Source: Bacteroidota bacterium
GTDB lineage: Bacteria; Bacteroidota; Bacteroidia; Chitinophagales; Chitinophagaceae
Direction: 5' to 3'
Assembly: GCA_026391115.1 (NCBI GenBank)
Contig: JAPLER010000155.1
Location: forward strand, 1 to 26,332
Length of the DNA: 26,332 nt
Shown here piece after piece: positions 18,032 through 23,838 of this stretch. The notes below the pieces were generated by a model. The model had not been told where the DNA came from and searched no databases. It saw only the letters and a program-made list of their open reading frames with translations. The position numbers and the translations under genes are program-made. Every line of letters starts with the position of its first letter. Within the stretch, counting starts at the first letter, position 1.

Positions 18032-18664
18032 ATGAATATTGAAAGTCAACTGCAACAAGAATTTCCCAACTTTCAAAAGGAATTAATTTTAGATATAATT
18101 AAACACGCTGTCATTAAAGAATATACTGTTGGCAGCGTGTTAATGCGTACAGGTCAATATATAAAATCTACAATTCTAGTAACAAAAGGTAAAATAAAAA
18201 TATATAGAGAAGATGATGACGGTAACGAATTTTTTATGTATTATTTAATGCCTGGCCAAGCCTGTGCAATTTCTATGATTTGTGCAATTAAGCAAGAGAC
18301 TAGTCAAATAATGGCAAAGGTTGTAGAAGATGCTGAAGTTGTTATGATTCCATTACAACAAATGGAATCATTTATGTCTCAACATAAAAGCTGGTATGCA
18401 TTTGTAGTAGAAACATATAGAAATAGATTTGAAGAATTGTTGCTAGTAGTTGACCAAATTGCTTTTAGAAGTATGGATGAAAGACTTGAATTTTATTTAA
18501 AAAGAAATGCAACTACAAATAATACTACACTAATTAATACATCGCATCAAGAAATTGCTACAGACCTTAGTTCGTCAAGAGAAGTGATATCAAGATTGCT
18601 TAAAAAAATGGAACAACGTGGGTTAGTAAAGCTACATCGCAACTCTATTGAGTTATTACATTAG
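18032..18664 (+). CDS. Crp/Fnr-family transcription regulator with two cysteines in the effector pocket
   Basis: 210 aa. An N-terminal cyclic-nucleotide-binding fold (about 15-115), the long dimer helix (about 117-145) and a winged HTH (about 160-208). The recognition helix has SSREVISRLL with R183, E184 and R188, the positions CRP uses to read TGTGA half-sites. The region that holds the phosphate-binding cassette in CRP reads GQACAISMICAI; it lacks the cAMP-contact Arg-Ser pair, and its C78 and C84 are the only cysteines in the protein. There are no N-terminal FNR-type cysteines, so no FNR-like Fe-S cluster. It sits between a metal-efflux operon and a sulfur cluster; TGTGA-type operators lie before tauE and before the metallo-beta-lactamase gene. 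Likely an activator of those genes, with a thiol-reactive signal as an inference. Confidence 0.92.
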   Translation: MNIESQLQQEFPNFQKELILDIIKHAVIKEYTVGSVLMRTGQYIKSTILVTKGKIKIYREDDDGNEFFMYYLMPGQACAISMICAIKQETSQIMAKVVEDAEVVMIPLQQMESFMSQHKSWYAFVVETYRNRFEELLLVVDQIAFRSMDERLEFYLKRNATTNNTTLINTSHQEIATDLSSSREVISRLLKKMEQRGLVKLHRNSIELLH

Positions 18665-18680
18665 TGTGATAAAAGTTACA
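18665..18680. promoter_or_regulatory. Crp-type operator upstream of tauE
   Basis: TGTGATAAAAGTTACA fits TGTGA-N6-TCACA with one mismatch. It begins directly after the stop codon of the Crp-type gene. Its centre is 35.5 nt before the G that ends a -7-like CACATTTG (18701-18708), which matches the geometry of the second operator at 20167-20182 within 1 nt and fits a class II activator position. Confidence 0.6.
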
Positions 18681-18714
18681 TTAATCAATAAAAATAAAAC
18701 CACATTTGCATATT

Positions 18715-19557
18715 ATGGAAATAATGGGTTATATATTAGCTATAGTTGTTGGCATTACATTAGGCTTAATTGGTGGTGGTGGCTCTATACTTACTGTGCC
18801 AATATTGGTGTATATATTTTCTATTAAACCAGAGTTGGCTACAACTTATTCTTTATTTATTGTTGGTATATCTTCATTAATAGGCTCTATAAAACATTAC
18901 AAACTTGGTAACTTAAAAGTCAATGCTGCTGTGGGTTTTGGCATTCCAGCATTGGTTTCTTTATTAACTATTCGCAAGCTGGTTTTACCACAAATACCAC
19001 AAGAATTATTTACTATCAATAACTTTATTGTTACTAAAGATTTGTTGTTGATGATAGTGTTTGCAGTGCTAATGATTGCAGCATCAACATCAATGATTAA
19101 AAAAAGCAAAGTGAATAATGCAGCAAAGCTGCCAAATAAATTTTCATTAGCTATCATAGGTTTATTGGTTGGCACAGTTACAGGTTTTTTAGGTGCAGGT
19201 GGTGGGTTTTTAATTATTCCAGCTTTAGTATTTTTTGCTTCTCTAGAAATGAAACAAGCTGTTGGCACATCATTAATTATTATTGCTACAAATGCTTTAA
19301 TAGGCTTTGGTGGCGATATGTTGAATAACGTAGTAGTTGATTTTAAACTACTTTTTATTTTCTCTGCACTTTCAATTGTTGGTATTTTTATAGGCACAAA
19401 TCTTTCAAAAAAAATTGATGGCAATAAACTTAAACCAGCATTTGGTTGGTTTGTTTTAGTTATGGGTATCTATATAATTATTAAAGAAGTATTTTTTAAA
19501 CTTATGCACAAAATAGAAATGAATTTTGGGCAAAAATTTCTATTAGTAAAAAATTGA
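18715..19557 (+). CDS. TauE/SafE-family sulfite/organosulfonate exporter, with an aberrant C-terminal tail
   Basis: Multi-pass membrane protein (about 8 helices) of the TauE/SafE family, which moves sulfite, thiosulfate or other sulfur anions. The start at 18715 (MEIMGYILAIVVG) is preferred to the upstream TTG at 18706, as it leads straight into helix 1. Family features: LGLIGGGGSILTVPILVY (about 13-30) and the second-repeat GFLGAGGGFLIIPALVFF (about 162-180). The normal protein appears to finish near KEVFFK. The remaining residues (LMHKIEMNFGQKFLLVKN) are the out-of-frame translation of the DUF2490 coding sequence beneath, so a deletion has removed the natural tauE stop. The core transporter is complete and may still work. 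It lies in a sulfane-sulfur cluster beneath a Crp-type operator. Confidence 0.88.
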   Translation: MEIMGYILAIVVGITLGLIGGGGSILTVPILVYIFSIKPELATTYSLFIVGISSLIGSIKHYKLGNLKVNAAVGFGIPALVSLLTIRKLVLPQIPQELFTINNFIVTKDLLLMIVFAVLMIAASTSMIKKSKVNNAAKLPNKFSLAIIGLLVGTVTGFLGAGGGFLIIPALVFFASLEMKQAVGTSLIIIATNALIGFGGDMLNNVVVDFKLLFIFSALSIVGIFIGTNLSKKIDGNKLKPAFGWFVLVMGIYIIIKEVFFKLMHKIEMNFGQKFLLVKN

Positions 19558-20159
19558 CAGATAAATTTACTATTGCTACAGAGTTGCATTTTAGGCAACA
19601 AGCAAATTATAAAAACAATAGTAAAAATATTTTTGAAGAACCTAATGTTAGAGCTGTTAAGCTATGGCTCAATTATCAGCTCAAAAACAATTTTGCTATT
19701 ACAGTAAATCCGATTACATATTTTATTACAGATGAAATTGAAAACGCAAAAGGATTGCTAATTGACAATGATGAATTAAGGCTTGCTATTGGCGTTACAA
19801 AAGATTTTAAAATAAACAAATGCAAGCAAAAAAACAGACTGCTTTTTGAAACAAGGTTTATTAATTACGATGCTAATAATAATTCAACACAAAGAAGATA
19901 CAGGTTATTTAATAGCGTAGCATTTCCTATAAAAAAGATTAATTCAAAATGCAATTTATACTATCAACTTGCAAATGAATTTTTTATTAAAACACAACAA
20001 TCTACAACATCTTTTGACCAAAATAGACTACAAAATTTATTACAACTACAACTGCCAAAAATAGATTTTAATATTGGCTACCAATACACTGTTCAAGGGG
20101 TTAATGATGTATTGATTAATAAAAATCAATTTCTCTTTTCAACAAATTTTAATTTATAA
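19500..20159 (+). pseudogene. DUF2490-type outer-membrane beta-barrel protein, 5' end deleted
   Basis: The frame reads TYAQNRNEFWAKISISKKLTDKFTIATELHFR and continues to 20159. YAQ-N looks like the end of a signal peptide, and the strand-rich body with alternating residues (WLNYQLKNNFAITVNPITYF, RFINYDANNNSTQRRYRLF) and terminal aromatic-asparagine (FSTNFNL) fit the DUF2490 outer-membrane barrel family. No start codon or signal peptide core is left: immediately upstream in this frame is TAA at 19497-19499, within the 3' end of tauE in another frame. A deletion near 19491-19503 must have removed the tauE stop, any intergenic DNA and the first 15-20 codons of this gene. Function in the family is unknown; untranslatable as it stands. 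Confidence 0.8.
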
Positions 20160-20165
20160 TTTGCT

Positions 20166-20183
20166 ATGTGATATATATCACAT
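20166..20183. promoter_or_regulatory. Perfect Crp-type palindromic operator
   Basis: ATGTGATATATATCACAT is a perfect 18-nt palindrome containing TGTGA-N6-TCACA. Its centre lies 36.5 nt before the G that ends a -7-like CAACTTTG (20204-20211), and the T-rich -33 region directly abuts it. The metallo-beta-lactamase/rhodanese gene begins at 20232. The site is placed as expected for an activator that contacts RNA polymerase. Confidence 0.75.
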
Positions 20184-20203
20184 TTTTTCTGCTCACCTAC
20201 TTT

Positions 20204-20211
20204 CAACTTTG
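20204..20211 (+). promoter_or_regulatory. -7 element of the sulfane-sulfur operon
   Basis: CAACTTTG differs from TAnnTTTG at one position. The predicted transcript start near 20218 leaves a leader of about 14 nt to the ATG at 20232. No TTTG -33 motif is present, consistent with dependence on an activator at the adjoining palindrome. Confidence 0.5.
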
Positions 20212-20231
20212 CATTATAAAAATTAAACACA

Positions 20232-21647
20232 ATGAAAGTAGAACAAATTTATACTGGCTGTTTAGCACAAGGTGCTTACTACATTACATCAAATGGTGAA
20301 GCTGCTATTATTGACCCATTAAGAGAAATTCAACCTTATTTAGATAGAGCTGAAAAAGATGGTGTAAAAATTAAATACATTTTTGAAACACATTTTCATG
20401 CTGATTTTGTAAGTGGTCACGTTGATTTGGCAAAAGCTACTGGTGCTAAAATTGTTTATGGTTCAAATGCTACTTGTGGGTTTGATTGTATTTCTGCAAC
20501 AGATGGACAGATTTTTGAATTAGGCGATATTGCATTTAAAGTATTACACACACCTGGACACACAATGGAAAGCAGTTGTTTTTTATTAATTGATGCAGAT
20601 GGTAAAGACAATGCTTTGTTTAGTGGAGATACTTTATTTATTGGCGATGTTGGCCGACCAGACCTTGCACAAAAAGCTGCACACTTAACACAAGAACAAT
20701 TGGCTGCATTACTATTTCATTCTTTAAGAGATAAAGTAATGACACTTGCCGATGATGTAATTGTTTATCCTGCACACGGTGCTGGTAGTGCTTGTGGTAA
20801 AAATATGAGCAAAGAAACAGTATCAACTATTGGCAATCAAAAGCAACATAATTATGCTTTAAGAGCAGATATGACAGAAGCTGAATTTGTTAAAGAAGTT
20901 ACAGATGGTTTATTGCCACCTCCAGGTTATTTTCCTTTAAATGTAGCTATGAATAAAAATGGATATGATAACATTAACGACGTAATGAGTAGAGGATTAC
21001 AAGCTTTATCTGCAAATGAATTTGAAGCTGCTGCTAACGAAGTTGACGCTTTAATTCTTGATACTAGAAATGCACAAACATTCTCTCAAGGATTTATTCC
21101 AAACAGCATAAACATTGGGCTTGATGGACAATTTGCTCCTTGGGTTGGTGTTTTAATTCCTGATGTTAAACAAACTATTTTACTAATTACAGATGAAGGC
21201 AAAGAAGAAGAAAGTGTAATAAGATTAGCACGTGTTGGTTACGATAATGTTATTGGATATTTAAAAGGTGGTTTTGCTGCTTGGCAAAATGCAAATAAAG
21301 ATATTGATACTATTACAAGAATTGATGCAAGCACTTTTGCAACTAAGTTTAAACAAGAAAAACCAATTGTAATTGATGTAAGAAAAGCAAGTGAATTTGC
21401 TGCTGAACACGTAGATGGTGCTACAAATATTTGTTTAGATTATATGAACGATAATTTGGCACAATTCCCAAAAGACAAGTCTTTTGTTATACATTGTGCT
21501 GGTGGTTATAGAAGTATGATTGCTGCATCAATTTTAAAAGCAAGAGGTTGGGATAACTTTATTGAAGTTGCTGGTGGCTTTGCAGCTATTAGTAAAACAG
21601 ATGTACCGAAAACGAACTTCGTGTGTCCATCAACTTTAAAAAACTAA
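20232..21647 (+). CDS. CstB-like persulfide dioxygenase: metallo-beta-lactamase domain plus two rhodanese domains
   Basis: 471 aa. The metallo-beta-lactamase domain (about 1-240) has HFHAD (H54, H56, D58), H63, H110 in HTPGH, D133 in FSGDTLF and H182 in PAHGAGS, the pattern of ETHE1/CstB non-haem iron persulfide dioxygenases, which oxidise glutathione or low-molecular-weight persulfide to sulfite. A first rhodanese domain (about 260-355) lacks the catalytic cysteine: the loop is LITDEGKEEES. The second (about 365-465) has an intact loop HCAGGYRS with C422. The 471-aa length and domain order match CstB. It leads an operon below a perfect Crp-type palindrome and is followed 1 nt later by the DUF6132-rhodanese gene. 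Sulfite formed could leave through the TauE protein. No SQR is in the window. Confidence 0.93.
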   Translation: MKVEQIYTGCLAQGAYYITSNGEAAIIDPLREIQPYLDRAEKDGVKIKYIFETHFHADFVSGHVDLAKATGAKIVYGSNATCGFDCISATDGQIFELGDIAFKVLHTPGHTMESSCFLLIDADGKDNALFSGDTLFIGDVGRPDLAQKAAHLTQEQLAALLFHSLRDKVMTLADDVIVYPAHGAGSACGKNMSKETVSTIGNQKQHNYALRADMTEAEFVKEVTDGLLPPPGYFPLNVAMNKNGYDNINDVMSRGLQALSANEFEAAANEVDALILDTRNAQTFSQGFIPNSINIGLDGQFAPWVGVLIPDVKQTILLITDEGKEEESVIRLARVGYDNVIGYLKGGFAAWQNANKDIDTITRIDASTFATKFKQEKPIVIDVRKASEFAAEHVDGATNICLDYMNDNLAQFPKDKSFVIHCAGGYRSMIAASILKARGWDNFIEVAGGFAAISKTDVPKTNFVCPSTLKN

Positions 21648-21648
21648 G

Positions 21649-22167
21649 ATGTATTTTATTAAACAAAACTATTTAACAATAGTAGGTGTAGTTATAGGTG
21701 CAATTGCTGGATTTCTTTATTGGCAACAAGTTGGTTGTGCATCTGGTACTTGTGCAATTACATCAAAGCCATTAAATTCAACATTATATGGAGCATTAAT
21801 GGGTGGCTTACTCTTTAACTTATTTAAAACAAAAAATAATATGTTCAACTTTTTAAAAAAAGCATTAGGAATCAATACAACAGATAATAACTATCATCAA
21901 TTAGTAAATGCTGGTGCTATTATTTTAGATGTAAGAAGTGCAGGTGAATTTGCATCAGGTCATATTAATGGAGCAATCAATATTTCGGTAGATACATTAA
22001 AAAATAATTTATCAAAACTTAAAAATAAAAACCAAACTATTATTACTTGCTGTGCAAGTGGAATGCGTAGCAACGTAGCAAAATCTATATTGCAAGCAAG
22101 TGGCTACACACAAGTTTATAATGGTGGAAGTTGGAGCAATTTAAATTCAAAAATTAATCAAAATTAA
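21649..22167 (+). CDS. DUF6132-like membrane segment fused to a rhodanese domain
   Basis: 172 aa. Residues 1-60 resemble the small DUF6132 membrane proteins: helix (LTIVGVVIGAIAGFLYW), the cysteine motif GCASGTC (C30, C35), and a second helix (STLYGALMGGLLF). Residues 65-172 are a single rhodanese domain with ILDVRSAGEF and active-site loop CASGMR (C135), suited to carrying sulfane sulfur; C134 is a second cysteine beside it. Relatives are usually two separate genes. The join, KTKNN-MFNF, has an in-frame ATG at 21841, and one extra A in the A-run at about 21826-21836 would instead give FNLFKNKK followed by TAA and then ATG. So this is either a true membrane-anchored rhodanese or the result of a one-base loss. 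Directly downstream of the CstB-like gene. Confidence 0.85.
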   Translation: MYFIKQNYLTIVGVVIGAIAGFLYWQQVGCASGTCAITSKPLNSTLYGALMGGLLFNLFKTKNNMFNFLKKALGINTTDNNYHQLVNAGAIILDVRSAGEFASGHINGAINISVDTLKNNLSKLKNKNQTIITCCASGMRSNVAKSILQASGYTQVYNGGSWSNLNSKINQN

Positions 22168-22177
22168 ATTTTATATT

Positions 22178-22387
22178 ATGAAAAAAAATATGGGAGGCTT
22201 TGATAAAGCCATAAGACTTGTAGTTGCAGCAGTAGTTGCCATACTATATTTTACACACACTATTTCTGGCACAATGGCAATAGTGTTGGGCATTGTAGCA
22301 ATTATTTTTGCTTTAACCAGCTTAATTAATTTTTGCCCATTATATGTCCCATTGGGCATTAACACTTGCAAAAAAGAAAATAAATAA
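22178..22387 (+). CDS. DUF2892 (YgaP-type) small membrane protein
   Basis: 69 aa, two transmembrane helices (about 11-27 and 31-50) after a short basic N-terminus (GGFDKAIRLVV), the pattern of DUF2892, the membrane domain that in YgaP is fused to a rhodanese. Cysteines C53 (NFCPLY) and C64 lie after helix 2. Located 10 bp after the rhodanese gene, so the split pair may rebuild a YgaP-like unit. The gene is complete and ends one base before the OsmC ATG. Confidence 0.88.
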   Translation: MKKNMGGFDKAIRLVVAAVVAILYFTHTISGTMAIVLGIVAIIFALTSLINFCPLYVPLGINTCKKENK

Positions 22388-22388
22388 T

Positions 22389-22829
22389 ATGAACACACAA
22401 CATCATTATCAAGTAAAAGTAAATTGGGTAAGCGATAGAAAAGGAATCGTTTCATCAGAAGTTTTACCTACCACAATTGAAGTTGCTACACCACCAGATT
22501 TTCCAAAAGGAATGGCAGGCATTTGGAGTCCTGAACATTTTTTAGTAGCTGCAGCTAATAGTTGTTTAATGACAACATTTTTAGCTATTGCCGAAAATTC
22601 AAAATTAGAATTTCAATCTTTTGAATGCAATGCAGTAGGTGTTTTAGACAAAGTAGATGGCAAGTTAATGGTTGCAGAAATTATATTACATCCAACAGTT
22701 GTAGTAGCAGATGAACCAACTGCAGAAAGAGCTTTACGCATTATTGAAAAAAGCGAAGCAGCTTGTTTAATTTCTAATTCACTTAAATCTAAAATGGTAT
22801 TACAATCAAAAGTTGTAGTTAAACACTAA
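22389..22829 (+). CDS. OsmC-family thiol peroxidase-like protein
   Basis: 146 aa from ATG 22389; upstream extension of the frame overlaps the DUF2892 gene and lacks family similarity. OsmC/Ohr proteins reduce organic hydroperoxides with two cysteines; some act on persulfides. Expected features are present: SPEHFLVAAANSCLMTTF with C59 on the central helix, and EAACLISNSLKS with C126 as the second cysteine; C80 is extra. The location inside a sulfane-sulfur operon, 1 nt after the previous gene, suggests a role with persulfides rather than peroxides; this is inference. Confidence 0.9.
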   Translation: MNTQHHYQVKVNWVSDRKGIVSSEVLPTTIEVATPPDFPKGMAGIWSPEHFLVAAANSCLMTTFLAIAENSKLEFQSFECNAVGVLDKVDGKLMVAEIILHPTVVVADEPTAERALRIIEKSEAACLISNSLKSKMVLQSKVVVKH

Positions 22830-22849
22830 CATATATTTATTGAACTATT

Positions 22850-23221
22850 ATGAAACATAAGTTGTTAAACTTTGGAGTAATTGTTACATCACTAATAGGC
22901 TTTTTAGAATGGGGTAAAGGCAATAGCTTATTCTTATTTGAAGCTGAGAAAGATATTGCAACCAAATTGGTTACTAATCCAACTTCAGTTTTGCATCCTT
23001 TTGTTTTAATGCCTTTACTAGGGCAAATATTATTAGCAATAACGTTATTTCAAAAACAACCTAATAAATATTTAACTTACACTGGTATTTCTTTATTAGC
23101 TGTATTGCTTTTATTAATGTTTGTAATTGGTATTATTAGCTTTAACTATAAAATTCTCTTATCCACTTTACCATTTATTATAGCAAGTATTATTACAATT
23201 ATTTATATCAAAAAGAAATAA
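22850..23221 (+). CDS. Membrane protein of unknown function in the sulfur operon
   Basis: 123 aa with four predicted membrane helices (about 5-20, 45-65, 75-97 and 102-119) and a basic C-terminal end (IYIKKK). No cysteine, so it is unlikely to carry sulfur itself. The first loop EWGKGNSLFLFEAEKD and the segment LHPFVLMPLLGQ are the most distinctive parts. I do not recognise a domain. It begins 20 bp after osmC in the same direction, with a complete frame and an ATG preceded by A/T-rich sequence like the neighbours, so it is probably co-transcribed. Confidence 0.72.
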   Translation: MKHKLLNFGVIVTSLIGFLEWGKGNSLFLFEAEKDIATKLVTNPTSVLHPFVLMPLLGQILLAITLFQKQPNKYLTYTGISLLAVLLLLMFVIGIISFNYKILLSTLPFIIASIITIIYIKKK

Positions 23222-23257
23222 TAATTGCTATCCGTTTAAACCATTTAATAAACTAAA

Positions 23258-23494
23258 ATGAAACAAACTATTTTTTCAAACTGGAACTTTTTTAGAGTAG
23301 TAAGATTACTAGCTGCAATAGCGATTATTGTGCAAGCATATTTATCTAAAGATATAGTTTTGGGTATTGCTGGTGTTATGTTTGGCTCAATGGCAATATT
23401 TAATGTAGGCTGCTGTGGCGTTAATGGTTGTGCAACACCAATTCATAAAAATACTAATACTTCAAAAGAAATATCTTACGAAGAAATAAAATAA
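23258..23494 (+). CDS. Small DUF2892-like membrane protein with a Cys-Cys motif
   Basis: 78 aa. A short N-terminus (NWNFFRVVRLLAAIAI) and two helices (about 15-29 and 33-50), as in DUF2892 proteins, then GCCGVNGCATP (C52, C53, C58), a cysteine cluster at the membrane edge, and a hydrophilic tail. It could bind metal or accept sulfane sulfur; neither is shown. It is the second DUF2892-type protein of the operon and lies 8 bp before thioredoxin, which could act as its reductant. Confidence 0.78.
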   Translation: MKQTIFSNWNFFRVVRLLAAIAIIVQAYLSKDIVLGIAGVMFGSMAIFNVGCCGVNGCATPIHKNTNTSKEISYEEIK

Positions 23495-23502
23495 ATTTTA
23501 TT

Positions 23503-23796
23503 ATGACTTTTAGTGAAATAATAGCATCAAACAAGCCAGTTGTAGTAGATTTTTTTGCAGAATGGTGTGGACCTTGCAAAACAATGGCTCCAATACTTAA
23601 AGATGTTAAAGATAATATTGGTGATACTGCAAGTATTATTAAGGTAGATGTAGATAAAAATCCTGCATCGGCACAGCAGTTTCAAATTCAAGGTGTGCCA
23701 ACCTTAATCATTTTCAAAAACTCAAAACCAGTTTGGCGTAAAAGTGGCGTAGTTTCAAAGCAAGAATTAATTGCTGCAATTAAATTACATACCTAA
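23503..23796 (+). CDS. trxA: Thioredoxin
   Basis: 97 aa with the catalytic WCGPC motif (C22, C25), cis-proline GVPTL and KVDVDKNP as in the canonical fold. Slightly shorter than usual (105-110 aa) at the N-terminus. As last gene of the sulfane-sulfur operon it would reduce persulfides on rhodanese and OsmC partners. The gene symbol is used for the family; genomes like this usually carry several paralogues, so it need not be the main housekeeping copy. Confidence 0.9.
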   Translation: MTFSEIIASNKPVVVDFFAEWCGPCKTMAPILKDVKDNIGDTASIIKVDVDKNPASAQQFQIQGVPTLIIFKNSKPVWRKSGVVSKQELIAAIKLHT

Positions 23797-23799
23797 TAG

Positions 23800-23838
23800 T
23801 TTTATTTTGTTATCCAAAAAACATATAACAAAGTAAAA
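23800..23838. terminator. Possible bidirectional terminator between convergent trx and spmAB-like genes
   Basis: TTTTATTTTGTTAT (23800-23813) pairs with ATAACAAAGTAAAA (23825-23838), 14 bp with one wobble and an 11-nt loop. It is very A/T-rich, so it is weak energetically, but its place in the 13-bp gap between converging genes is apt. The right arm lies within the end of the minus-strand gene. Confidence 0.4.

Noticed and set aside
18715..23796. Complete sulfide oxidation pathway
   Set aside because: No sulfide:quinone reductase, sulfurtransferase TusA or sulfite oxidase is present in the window.
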